Shown: positions 5,750 through 13,821, counted from the first letter of the stretch. The stretch: 16,821 nt of DNA from an uncultured bacterium (GCA_900547945.1 URIT01000068.1:1-16821); one strand, 5' to 3'. The notes: generated by a model not told the origin, from the letters alone. Made by a program: numbers and translations.

Positions 5750-7093
5750 ATGAAGCTGGGACTGTTGCTGGTGGGGCTGCTCCCGTGTGCGGCCGGCGCG
5801 GCGATGCCGGCGAACGTGACGCTGGACGCCCCGTCGTCTCGCCCCTGCGGCGAGAACGTGCGCAACTTCGCGCTGACGGGCCGGTTCCGCGCCGGGCACG
5901 GCGCGGCGGCGCGTCTCGCGTTCCATGCGGACGGCGCGGGCGGCGGCTACGAAATCCTCTTCCGCAACGGCCCCATCGACGGCACGCGCAAGACGGGTTC
6001 CCTCTCCCACGTGCGCAACCTCTACCGCTCGCTCGCCGAGGACGGCCGGTGGTGTGCGTTCGGCGTGACCGTGCGCGGGAAGAACGTCGAGGTGACGGTG
6101 GGCGGCGTCACGGTCGTGCGCTACACGGAGCCGGAACGGCCCTGGCGCACGGCGAAACACGCGCGCCAGCTCTTCGGGCGCGGCGACTTCGTCTTCACGG
6201 GCGAGGCGGGGCGCGTCGCGTTCGCCGATCTCGTGCTGGAGCCGCTTCCGGACTCGGCGCGCAACCCGGACGACACGCTGCCGCCCGTCGACGAGCAGAC
6301 CGACCGCGCGATTCGCCACCAGCAGGCCGACTTCCCCGTCATCGACTTCCACGTCCACCTCAAGGGCGGCCTCACGAAGGAGATGGCGCACGCCAAGAGC
6401 CTCGCCTACGGCATCAACTACGGCATCGCCCCCAATGTGGGCGAGGGCGGCGTCGGCCGGATGCTGCGCTCGGACGCCGAGGCGGACGCCTACTACGCCG
6501 AGGTGAAGGACCTCCCGTTCCTGCGCGGCGCGCAGGGCGAGGGACGCAAGTGGCCGTACGAGTTCTCGCGCCGGGCGCTGGGGAGGTTCGACTACCTCTT
6601 CACCGACGCGATGACGATCGTCGACGACGGCGTGCCGCTGCGCATCTACCGCCCCGCCGAGTTCAAGCTGAACGGCCGCACGCGGGAGCAGTGGATGGAC
6701 TTCCTCGTCTCGCAGATCGAGAAGATCCTCGCGAACGAGCCCGTGGACATCTACGCGAACGCGACGTACCTGCCGCCGCCGCTTGCGGCGGACTACGACG
6801 CCCTCTGGACGGACGCGCGCATCAACCGCCTTCTCGACGCGCTCGTGAAGAACCACGTCGCCCTCGAGATCAACGCCCGCTACAAAATCCCGAGCGCGAA
6901 GATCATCTCGCGCGCCAAGGCGCGCGGCGTCACGTTCACGTTCGGAACGAACAACGAGAACGCCGACTTCGGCCGCCTCGAATACGCGCTCGACATGGTG
7001 GACGCCTGCGGCCTGACGGCGGCGGACATGTGGTTCCCGTCCCGGAGCGTGCGCGTGCGCCGCCCGTTCATCCCCTACAACGTGTTCAGGTAG
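5750..7093 (+). CDS. secreted lectin-like/PHP-type hydrolase fusion
   Basis: The 447-residue product starts at ATG 5750, eight bases after GGAAGGGG and 17 bp after the K subunit, so it is probably co-transcribed with the ATPase. Residues 1-19 look like a signal peptide (LGLLLVGLLPCAAGA). Residues 22-165 resemble the concanavalin-like 3-keto-disaccharide hydrolase (DUF1080) fold. Residues 195-447 resemble a PHP or amidohydrolase metal-dependent barrel: DFH201-V-H203 after the first strand, and GTNNENADFGRLEYAL (399 onward) where PHP enzymes usually carry a histidine (SDAH-like); here it is Asn. Activity is therefore unclear; a role on extracellular glycans or their products is inferred from the lectin-like part. 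It is an unusual neighbour for an ATPase operon. Confidence 0.65.
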   Translation: MKLGLLLVGLLPCAAGAAMPANVTLDAPSSRPCGENVRNFALTGRFRAGHGAAARLAFHADGAGGGYEILFRNGPIDGTRKTGSLSHVRNLYRSLAEDGRWCAFGVTVRGKNVEVTVGGVTVVRYTEPERPWRTAKHARQLFGRGDFVFTGEAGRVAFADLVLEPLPDSARNPDDTLPPVDEQTDRAIRHQQADFPVIDFHVHLKGGLTKEMAHAKSLAYGINYGIAPNVGEGGVGRMLRSDAEADAYYAEVKDLPFLRGAQGEGRKWPYEFSRRALGRFDYLFTDAMTIVDDGVPLRIYRPAEFKLNGRTREQWMDFLVSQIEKILANEPVDIYANATYLPPPLAADYDALWTDARINRLLDALVKNHVALEINARYKIPSAKIISRAKARGVTFTFGTNNENADFGRLEYALDMVDACGLTAADMWFPSRSVRVRRPFIPYNVFR

Positions 7094-7130
7094 GCGCGGG
7101 CGCGTCCCCCGGGTTCCACCGTAGGATCGT

Positions 7131-7145
7131 CCGCCCTCCGGGCGG
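7131..7145. other. small GC hairpin between operons
   Basis: CCGCCC-TCC-GGGCGG is a perfect 6-bp stem with a 3-base loop, 38 bp after the hydrolase stop and just upstream of the transporter promoter. It is followed by CTTGT, not a T-run, so it is a poor intrinsic terminator. It could slow or protect the upstream message, or be chance in GC-rich DNA. Confidence 0.3.
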
Positions 7146-7147
7146 CT

Positions 7148-7158
7148 TGTACTATAAT
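7148..7158 (+). promoter_or_regulatory. -10 promoter element giving a leaderless transporter message
   Basis: A perfect TATAAT (7153-7158) is preceded by TG (7148-7149) three bases away, close to an extended -10; no good -35 box is visible. The next bases are GGGCGGT and then ATG at 7166, so the expected transcription start falls on or within a base or two of the start codon. No AGGAGG-like site lies upstream. Confidence 0.6.
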
Positions 7159-7165
7159 GGGCGGT

Positions 7166-9385
7166 ATGGCAAAGGTCACAGAGACGAAGGGCTATGGGTT
7201 CGGGACGTTCCAGGGCGTCTTCACGCCCAGCATCCTGACTATCATTGGCGTAATCCTCTACCTCCGCTTCGGGTGGATGCTCGGGAACGTGGGGCTCGCG
7301 ACGTCCCTCGTCATCGTCACCGTCGGCAGCGCTATCACGTTCCTGACGGGGCTTTCGATCTCGGCGCTTGCGACGAACATGCGCCTGAAGGGCGGCGGGG
7401 CCTACTTCATGCTCTCGCGCTCCTTCGGCGCGGAGGCGGGGGCGGCGCTCGGCATTCCGCTTGCGCTTTCGCAGACCGTGGCCGTGACGTTCTACGTGGC
7501 GGGATTCGCGGAGGCGCTGACGCGGTCGGGCCTGCCCGTCGTCTCCGCCTGCGATCCGCGCCTCGTGGGGCTCGCCACGCTCACGGTGCTTGCGGTCGTC
7601 GCGACGCTCTCCGCGAACGTGGCGCTCAAGAGCCAGTACTTCATCATGGCGGCGATCGCGTTTTCGCTCGTCGCGTTCTTCCTGGGCGGCGCGCCGACGG
7701 GGTTGGCGGCGCCGCCGCCGGACCGGGTGCCGCCGCCCTTGGGATTCTGGCCCGTGTTCGCGGTGTTCTTCCCCGCCGTGACGGGCATCCTTTCGGGCGT
7801 CGGGATGTCCGGCGACCTGAGGGACCCCGGCACGTCCATCCCGCGCGGTACGCTCGCGGCCGTCCTCACGGGGTACCTCGTCTACATGGCCGTGCCCCTC
7901 GCGCTCTATGCTTTCGTCTCCGACGCGGCGATTCTGCGCACCGACACGATGATCCTCCAGAAGTGCGCCCGCTGGCCGTTCGCGATCCTGCTGGGCGTGT
8001 GGGCGGCGACGCTCTCCAGCGCCGTGGGCAGCTTCCTCTGCGCCCCGCGCGTCTTCCAGGCGCTCGCGCGCGACCGGCTGATGCCGCGTGTCTTCGGACG
8101 GGGCTTCGGCGCGAACGACGACCCGCGCCTCTCCGCGCTCCTGTGCTTCGGCCTGGCGGCGGCGGGGCTCATGCTCGGCGACATCAACGCGATCGCGCCG
8201 GTGCTCACGATGTTCAACCTCTCCACCTACGCGCTCCTGAACCTCTCCGCCGCGCTGGAGGAGCTGATGGGGAACCCCTCCTGGCGGCCGACCTTCCGCG
8301 TGCGGCCGTGGCTGTCGCTCGCGGGGTTCGCCGGCTGCACGGGGGCGATGTTCATGATCAGCCCGGGGTGGACCTTCATCGCGCTCGGGTGCGAGACGGC
8401 GATTTTCTGGCTCGTCCAGCGGCGGGCGCTGCGCGCGCGGTGGGGCGACATGCGCACGGGGCTCGTGATGGCGCTCGTGCGCCTCTGCGTGCAGCGGCTG
8501 GAGCGCCGTCCGGCGGACAGCCGGAACTGGAGGCCGAACGTGCTTGCCCTCACGCCGCTGCCGGTGTCGAGTCCGTGGATCCTCCTCCTCGCGCGGGCGA
8601 TTTCCTGCAACCGGGGGCTCGTGACGCTCGCGTCGGTGGTGCCGGGCGCGCTGGCGCGCCAGCCGGAACGGCTGGACGAACTGCACGACGCGCTGGAGCG
8701 GTGCGCCGAGCGCTTCCGCATGGGCGTGGTGGCGCGCGTGCAGCCGGCGGGGGACACGTGGAGCGGTGTGCGGGAACTCGTCCGCACCTACGGGTTCGGT
8801 CCGCTCGTGCCGAACACCGTCCTCGTCGGTTCCCCCGTCGATGCCGACGCGACGGTGGCCTTCGGCGGGTTCGTCGTCGACCTCGCGCGGCTCCGCCGCA
8901 ACCTCGTGGTGATCCGCGAGCCGCAGACGGCGCAGCAGGACCTGCCGGGCGGACGGGGCGACCTGCGCCTCGACGTGTGGTGGCGCGGGCAGAACGCGAA
9001 CGGCGCCTTCATGCTCGCGCTCGCCTGCCTCGTCCAGCGCGGCACCCTGCGCCGGGTGCGTCTGCGGCTCTGCCAGATTGCGGAGGCGGGTGCCTCGGTG
9101 GCGGCGTGTACGCGCGTCCTGGAGGACTTCGCGCGCCAGGCGCGCATCGAGGCCGAGGTCTGCGTCGTGGAAGGGGACGGACGTCCGTTCGCGGTGCGGA
9201 TCTCCGAACTCTCGGCGGCGGCGGACGCCACGTGCATCGGGCTTCGGATGCCGCGCGCGGACGAAACGCCGGACTCCTACTGGGACTACTTCCGGACGCT
9301 GCGCGACGCCACCGCCCCCCTTCCGCTCGTCGCCTTCGCGCTGGCGTCCGAACAGGTCAACTTCAAGAGCATTTTCCGGAACTGA
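7166..9385 (+). CDS. cation-chloride cotransporter-like (SLC12/APC superfamily) permease
   Basis: The 739-residue protein carries the first-helix signature of the cation-chloride cotransporter family (GVFTPSILTIIGVILYLRFG, residues 17-36, then WMLGNVG). Residues 15-430 hold about 11-12 hydrophobic segments of the APC fold. Residues 455-739 form a soluble C-terminal domain, as in bacterial and archaeal members and eukaryotic NKCC/KCC proteins. Likely substrates are Na+ and/or K+ with Cl-, but some bacterial relatives are annotated as amino acid permeases, so the substrate is not certain. ATG 7166 is preferred because the -10 box ends at 7158; ATG 7157 overlaps that box. The thioesterase gene follows after 12 bp, suggesting an operon. 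Confidence 0.85.
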   Translation: MAKVTETKGYGFGTFQGVFTPSILTIIGVILYLRFGWMLGNVGLATSLVIVTVGSAITFLTGLSISALATNMRLKGGGAYFMLSRSFGAEAGAALGIPLALSQTVAVTFYVAGFAEALTRSGLPVVSACDPRLVGLATLTVLAVVATLSANVALKSQYFIMAAIAFSLVAFFLGGAPTGLAAPPPDRVPPPLGFWPVFAVFFPAVTGILSGVGMSGDLRDPGTSIPRGTLAAVLTGYLVYMAVPLALYAFVSDAAILRTDTMILQKCARWPFAILLGVWAATLSSAVGSFLCAPRVFQALARDRLMPRVFGRGFGANDDPRLSALLCFGLAAAGLMLGDINAIAPVLTMFNLSTYALLNLSAALEELMGNPSWRPTFRVRPWLSLAGFAGCTGAMFMISPGWTFIALGCETAIFWLVQRRALRARWGDMRTGLVMALVRLCVQRLERRPADSRNWRPNVLALTPLPVSSPWILLLARAISCNRGLVTLASVVPGALARQPERLDELHDALERCAERFRMGVVARVQPAGDTWSGVRELVRTYGFGPLVPNTVLVGSPVDADATVAFGGFVVDLARLRRNLVVIREPQTAQQDLPGGRGDLRLDVWWRGQNANGAFMLALACLVQRGTLRRVRLRLCQIAEAGASVAACTRVLEDFARQARIEAEVCVVEGDGRPFAVRISELSAAADATCIGLRMPRADETPDSYWDYFRTLRDATAPLPLVAFALASEQVNFKSIFRN

Positions 9386-9397
9386 CGAGGAGCGTCC

Positions 9398-10168
9398 ATG
9401 TACAGGACAGGCGAATACGAATTCCAGGTGCGGAGCTATGAGTGCGGCCCCGACGGCGCGGCGACGCTGCCGACCGTCTGCAACTACCTCCAGGAGGCGG
9501 CGAGCCTGAACGCGGAGGCGCTCGCGTTCTCCCGCTCGAACTTCGCCGCCGAGGGCGAGAACATCTCGTGGGTGCTCACCCGTCTGCGCGTCCAGATGGC
9601 GCGTTTCCCGCGCTGGGAGGAGAAGACGCGGGTCGTCACCTGGCCGAGCGGCGGGCGGCGCATCGCCGCGACGCGCGAGTTCGAGCTGCGCGACGCGGCG
9701 GGGATGCGCCTCGGCGTCGCGACGAGCGAGTGGATGCTCATCGACCTTGCAAGCCGGCGGATCGTGGCGATCCCCGAACAGGTCTTCGCCTGCGTGCAGG
9801 GGGAACGGCCGCCGCGCGTGCTGGGCGACGCGCCCTTCGGGAAGCTGCGGTGGGACTGCCGCGAGACGCCCGGGGCGCAGGTCTTCCGCGCGCGGCGGGG
9901 GGACATCGACCTCAACGGGCACGTCAACAACGTCCACTACGTGGAGTGGCTTCTGGAGATCGTGCCGCCCGGCGCGGGCGTCTGCACGGACTTCGAGATC
10001 GTCTTCCGGTCCGAGACCCTGGCCGGCGAGGAGGTCCGCGCGGAGGGCGTGGCGGTGGAGCCGGGCGTCTACGCGCACCGCCTCTCCGCGCCGGACGGGC
10101 GCGACCACGTGCTGGCCCGCACGCGGTGGACGCAGCTGGACGCGGCGGCGGGGAGTCCGGGAAATTGA
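9398..10168 (+). CDS. acyl-ACP thioesterase (FatA/FatB-type)
   Basis: The 256-residue product matches the bacterial acyl-ACP thioesterase family, a double hot-dog enzyme that releases free fatty acids from acyl-ACP in the cytoplasm. The second hot-dog contains D171-L-N173-G-H175-V-N-N178-V-H-Y, the D-x-N-x-H-V-N-N active-site motif known from plant FatA/FatB. The first hot-dog begins near residue 5 (YEFQVRSYECGPDG) and includes the helix LQEAASLNAEAL. Length is normal for bacterial members. GAGGAG (9387-9392) precedes ATG 9398 by five bases. It lies 12 bp after the transporter and its stop overlaps the TTG start of the next gene. It may supply fatty acids for membrane remodelling or export, which the sequence does not show. 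Confidence 0.88.
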   Translation: MYRTGEYEFQVRSYECGPDGAATLPTVCNYLQEAASLNAEALAFSRSNFAAEGENISWVLTRLRVQMARFPRWEEKTRVVTWPSGGRRIAATREFELRDAAGMRLGVATSEWMLIDLASRRIVAIPEQVFACVQGERPPRVLGDAPFGKLRWDCRETPGAQVFRARRGDIDLNGHVNNVHYVEWLLEIVPPGAGVCTDFEIVFRSETLAGEEVRAEGVAVEPGVYAHRLSAPDGRDHVLARTRWTQLDAAAGSPGN

Positions 10169-10863
10169 ACAGGGCCGAACGCGAGGAGCGGCTGCTGGCG
10201 GCCTGTCTGCTGAGCGCGGCGGGCGGCTTCACGGATATCTACTCCTACCTGTTCCGGGGCGGCGTCTTCGCGAACGCCGTGACGGGCAACCTGGTGATCA
10301 TGGGGTTGCGCCTCGCGTCGGGTGACGCATGGGGGGCTCTGCACGGACTGTGCGCCGTCGTGGCGTACGGGGCGGGCGTCCTCGCCGCCAACGCGATCCA
10401 CGCGCGGTACGGGCATCGGCGGCGCGTGGGGTGGCACCAGGTCGTGCTGTGGGTGGAGGCGGCGCTGCTGTTCGTGGTGGTCAGCCTGCCGAACGGCGCC
10501 GGGGACTTCGCGGTGGCGGCGGTGATTTCGTTTGTCTGCGCCCTGCAGGTGCAGACGTTCCGCCGCGTCCACGGGCTTCCGTTCGCCTCGACGATGTGTA
10601 CGGGCAATCTGCGTAGCGGGGCGGACGCCCTGTCCGCGTGGTTGAGCGGGAGCGACCCGAACGGCCTCGCCAAGGCCCGGCACTACCTCTGCGTCATCGT
10701 CTGCTTCGTTCTCGGCGTCGTGTGCGGCGCCCTGCTCCTGAAGCGCTTCGGCGCGCACGTCTTCGCCGTCGTGCCCGTCATGCTGGGCGTCGTTTCGCTG
10801 CTCGTCCACCGCCGCCCGGTGGCGTGGCTGCGGTACATGGGGCGGATCCTCCGCAGACGTTAG
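10165..10863 (+). CDS. DUF1275 (YoaK-type) membrane protein
   Basis: This 232-residue integral membrane protein begins with the DUF1275 signature (LLSAAGGFTDIYSYL, then GGVFANAVTGNLVIMG, residues 12-48). It repeats a related motif in the middle (CALQVQTFRRVHGLPFAST then MCTGNL), as this family does. About six hydrophobic segments are visible. The function of the family is unknown; transport has been proposed. The start is most likely TTG 10165, overlapping the thioesterase stop as TTGA (10165-10168), with GGGGAG nine bases upstream; no in-frame ATG is close. The end TAG (10861-10863) overlaps the stop codon of the convergent gene. Confidence 0.85.
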   Translation: MNRAEREERLLAACLLSAAGGFTDIYSYLFRGGVFANAVTGNLVIMGLRLASGDAWGALHGLCAVVAYGAGVLAANAIHARYGHRRRVGWHQVVLWVEAALLFVVVSLPNGAGDFAVAAVISFVCALQVQTFRRVHGLPFASTMCTGNLRSGADALSAWLSGSDPNGLAKARHYLCVIVCFVLGVVCGALLLKRFGAHVFAVVPVMLGVVSLLVHRRPVAWLRYMGRILRRR

Positions 10864-13643
10864 CGGACAACGATCCAGAAGTTCCCGCTCCGTCCCCATA
10901 CGCGCACGGTGAGGTCACGGAATCCGAGGGGGGCTTCCCGTCCGGAATCGTTCCCCTTGAGGCAGAGGATGCGCGCCTCCACGGTCGCGCCGGCCGGCGC
11001 CTGCAGATCGGCTGTTCCCGTCACGCGGACGACGGTGCCGGAGAGATCGGGTTGCGTATCCGCCGCCGTGTAGGTAGACTGGAACCTGCCGCAGTCAGTC
11101 CAGTCTCCGGTCCTCCCGTTCGGGGCGATGACGCGCCACTGGAGCGAGAGCGACTTTTCCATGCGGTTGGCGGTAGCCAGCTGTGCAAAGACGCCCGTTA
11201 TTTCGATCCGCTGTGCGGTGAATGTCCCGGTGGAGACGGAGAGGCGGACCTCGGCATCACGGACTTCGGTGGTACTCGTTGGCGAGCCGGGCACGAGGGC
11301 GATCCAGTCCGCTTCGAAGACGTTCGTGCAGACGTAGATGCCGATGTTGAGCTGCTTCGACACGTCACGGCAGGGTACTGTGTCCACTTCCTCGCCGTCC
11401 AGGAGGAAGTGGAACGGCGTCTCCGAGACATCCAGTCCCCCCGCCGACACGGGGAGGGCGGGGGCAAGGGTGGCCGTCACCGAGCCCCCGCACAGGGCGA
11501 CGTGGCGATCCCGCCAGGGGCGCAAGATGGCCGGGTCGAGTGCGAACGGGGCGGTCCACGTACTGGTCCTTCCATCCGGTCCCTCCGCCAACAGGGCAAG
11601 GAAACACGGGCCGTCATCGGCCCCTGGCGGCAGATCGTAGACGGTGCGCGCTCCCATGTCGGCGACGAGCAGTTCGTTCGTGGAAAAGCCGACGGGTGTG
11701 TAATCGCGTACGAGCGCCACGTCCGAAAGGAGAATGCGCCGGTCGCTCTTGTTCGTCGGCGAGGAGAGGACGAGCGTGTCGCCCACGGCGAGGGGCGCAC
11801 CGAGGGGAACGGCGCATTCCGCAAAGGCGTCGCCCACCGTGGCCGATCCCGTCCAGTTGGTCTTGCCCGTCTGCGAGACAAGTGCGGCCCGTAGGTCCGT
11901 GCCGGAGGAGGTGGTGCGGCGGCGGGCGGTCGCCACGAGCGTCAGGCCGTTCCCGGAGAAGCCGAGGGCGCGTGTCGTGAGCGTTCCGACGCCATCGGTC
12001 TTCCCGACCTGGAGGGTTCCGGCCTCCGGGGCGAGATAGATGGCGGAGCAGTCCGTCCACGCCCATCCGTTCGTGCCGAGATCCGAGTAGAGTTCCCACT
12101 TGTCCGCCGTGCTGAGTGCAATGCTGCTGTTGGTGGCCGGCGCGGATGCGAACGTCTCGCGCCAAAGGACGTTCGGCGCCGCCGTTTCCGCAAGGCCACC
12201 GGAGGGGGTACAGGACCAAACGCGCAGACGTACGTTTGTCGCGCCATCGGGGGACTCCCAGCCGATGCGGACCGTGCCATCGGGGAGGAGGCCGGCGCGG
12301 ATCCGTGTGGGGGTGGCAAGATCCGATGGGTTTGGAGTGGGGTTTTCGTCACCCTCGCCACCACCCGTTTCGGGATCCGGCAGGGTGACGACGAACGGCT
12401 TCGACCAGTCCGAGGTCCTGTCCGCATGGGTTGTGCAGACCTCCAGCAAGAGGCGGGTCCCGTCGTCGGGTACGGTCAACTCGACCGCGTTCCCTGTCAG
12501 CGGGATGGCTTCGGAGCAGGCGTTGGTGAGGTCGTATTCGGGAACATACGTACCCGGCGCGCAGAGTGCCAGATCGTGGATGAAGGTCTGTTCGGAAGCC
12601 TTGTTGGTACAGGAATGGAGAAGGATGCGGTCGGAGGCGGCGAGGACGGGCAGGGGAACCGCGTACGTCTGAGGGGCCCTCTTGATTGCGACGTCGGCCA
12701 GGCGCGACGTGGTGCCGCCCGAAACGATGTAGAGGGGCATGATGCCGGAATCCGTGTCGCGGGTCGCCGCGCGCACGGCAAGGGTGGAGCCCTCCTCGAT
12801 CTCCATTCCGAGCGGCGGGGTGGTCAATGTGCCCGATGCGTGCGAATCCCAGCCGATAAGAAGCGCGCCCGCGACGGGCGTCTGGCGCACGTTCGCGGCA
12901 TCCCACTCCGCGAACCCGAGGGCGGCAAGGGCCGCCGCGTCCAACTTTCGGGTTGTGGCCGCTGCCGGCACGGCGGCGAAGGGCGCGCGCCAGAGGGGGG
13001 ATGAGGCGGAGATTCCGCCTGCCGGCGCGGTGGTGAACGTACGCCAGATGCTGTCCGTCACGCCGTCCGGCATGTCCCAGCTCACGCGGACGCGCCGTTG
13101 GTCGGCGTCCAACGTCTCCGTGCGGAAGTTGACGGGCGGGACCGCGCGAATGGCGTCGTCCGTGATCGTGACCTTCGCGAGAATCCATGTTCCGGCATCT
13201 TTCGTGTAGGCGATCCGCAGCTGGCGGCAGACGGTTCCCTCGGGAATCGTGAACGTGTCCAGGGGTTCGTTCACGACGAGCCTGTTGGAAAGTCCGGTCC
13301 TGGAAAAGAGGGTCATGTAGGGCGATGTTGCATCCGCCCGCCCCCGTACCTCGACCTTGGAGGCGGCGTTGAGGCTGTTTCCCCAGGCGGACCATGCGAC
13401 GGAGCGAATGTCCGCTGTAAGGAGGGGGCTCTCGATCATCGCCGTGGCCCCTTGGGCGGGTTCGAACTTCCGTCCGCCCGGCTGGGTGGACGATCTCGTG
13501 GTCTGGGGTGTCGTCGTTCCGAGGTTCCACCCGTTGGTGGAGACTGGCCCGGCGGGGTCGAACGACACGGTCCAGGTTGACGCGGTCATGCTCAAGGCCG
13601 ACAGGACCACGACATGGCATATGGACGTTCTCAATGTTCCCAT
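10860..13643 (-). CDS. secreted FN3-like/jelly-roll-like repeat protein
   Basis: This 927-residue protein has a signal peptide (about residues 1-23, MGTLRTSICHVVVLSALSMTAST) and no membrane anchor or sorting signal; it ends GNFWIVVR. After an N-terminal beta-rich domain (24-165) it contains two related modules. Module 1 (about 170-422) and module 2 (about 444-702) each have an FN3-like strand set, LWR (217-219 and 493-495), GTLTT-x-x-LG (271 and 553) and a TNK motif (346-348 and 630-632). An acidic Gly/Pro/Asn linker (424-441) separates them. Residues 703-927 form a third beta-rich region. A surface or matrix role is likely; no enzyme motif was recognised. Codon use and GC are lower than in neighbours (36 of 60 at 12541-12600, against 46 of 60 at 8041-8100, hand counts). 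ATG 13643 is chosen over GTG 13652 because of the ribosome site at 13652-13659. Confidence 0.8.
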   Translation of the reverse strand: MGTLRTSICHVVVLSALSMTASTWTVSFDPAGPVSTNGWNLGTTTPQTTRSSTQPGGRKFEPAQGATAMIESPLLTADIRSVAWSAWGNSLNAASKVEVRGRADATSPYMTLFSRTGLSNRLVVNEPLDTFTIPEGTVCRQLRIAYTKDAGTWILAKVTITDDAIRAVPPVNFRTETLDADQRRVRVSWDMPDGVTDSIWRTFTTAPAGGISASSPLWRAPFAAVPAAATTRKLDAAALAALGFAEWDAANVRQTPVAGALLIGWDSHASGTLTTPPLGMEIEEGSTLAVRAATRDTDSGIMPLYIVSGGTTSRLADVAIKRAPQTYAVPLPVLAASDRILLHSCTNKASEQTFIHDLALCAPGTYVPEYDLTNACSEAIPLTGNAVELTVPDDGTRLLLEVCTTHADRTSDWSKPFVVTLPDPETGGGEGDENPTPNPSDLATPTRIRAGLLPDGTVRIGWESPDGATNVRLRVWSCTPSGGLAETAAPNVLWRETFASAPATNSSIALSTADKWELYSDLGTNGWAWTDCSAIYLAPEAGTLQVGKTDGVGTLTTRALGFSGNGLTLVATARRRTTSSGTDLRAALVSQTGKTNWTGSATVGDAFAECAVPLGAPLAVGDTLVLSSPTNKSDRRILLSDVALVRDYTPVGFSTNELLVADMGARTVYDLPPGADDGPCFLALLAEGPDGRTSTWTAPFALDPAILRPWRDRHVALCGGSVTATLAPALPVSAGGLDVSETPFHFLLDGEEVDTVPCRDVSKQLNIGIYVCTNVFEADWIALVPGSPTSTTEVRDAEVRLSVSTGTFTAQRIEITGVFAQLATANRMEKSLSLQWRVIAPNGRTGDWTDCGRFQSTYTAADTQPDLSGTVVRVTGTADLQAPAGATVEARILCLKGNDSGREAPLGFRDLTVRVWGRSGNFWIVVR

Positions 13644-13651
13644 GGCACACA

Positions 13652-13659
13652 CTCCTTTT
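13652..13659 (-). promoter_or_regulatory. ribosome binding site of the minus-strand secreted protein
   Basis: On the minus strand this reads AAAAGGAG, eight bases before ATG 13643. It overlaps the alternative in-frame GTG at 13652, so it decides the start at 13643, which also places the signal peptide directly at the N-terminus. Confidence 0.75.
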
Positions 13660-13746
13660 CTACCCAGTTCAGTTCTGACACAACTTCAGATGACGAAAAT
13701 CCAATCACCCGCCTCTCGTTCCGTCTGCCAAGCCAACAACTCCACC

Positions 13747-13774
13747 ATCATATACCTCGCAGACAACACGTGAA
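13747..13774 (-). promoter_or_regulatory. possible promoter of the minus-strand secreted protein
   Basis: On the minus strand TTCACG (13774-13769) and TATGAT (13752-13747) are 16 bp apart, acceptable but imperfect sigma70 boxes. A start near 13740 would give a leader of about 97 bases. The -35 box lies next to the palindrome at 13779-13794. Other AT-rich choices exist in the region. Confidence 0.35.
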
Positions 13775-13778
13775 CCAT

Positions 13779-13794
13779 ATCATGTCAGCATGAT
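13779..13794. promoter_or_regulatory. operator-like palindrome in the divergent intergenic region
   Basis: ATCATG-TCAG-CATGAT is a perfect 6-bp inverted repeat with a 4-base centre, 16 bp in all. It lies five bases beyond the proposed minus-strand -35 box and about 50 bp upstream of the plus-strand -35 box. Size and position fit a dimeric repressor or activator site controlling one or both secreted-protein genes. Confidence 0.4.
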
Positions 13795-13821
13795 CCTGTC
13801 AAGCGCTTTCCGAAACCCGCA

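Noticed and set aside
5750..5810. Lipoprotein signal in the PHP-type hydrolase
   Set aside because: The cysteine lies in LLPCAAG, which is not a good lipobox; an ordinary signal peptide cut after AGA fits better.
7131..7152. Intrinsic terminator after the hydrolase gene
   Set aside because: The hairpin is perfect but short and is followed by CTTGTAC rather than a T-run, so termination is not supported.
5785..9441. Long forward open frame (1218 codons) across the hydrolase and transporter genes
   Set aside because: It lies in a shifted frame of two genes with clear family signatures and is Arg/Ala/Gly-rich without recognisable motifs.
5648..10108. Very long open frame on the minus strand (1486 codons)
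   Set aside because: It runs antisense to five well-supported genes and an intergenic region; its sequence is dominated by Arg, His, Glu and Pro with no domain or membrane pattern. It is the usual shadow of GC-rich third positions.
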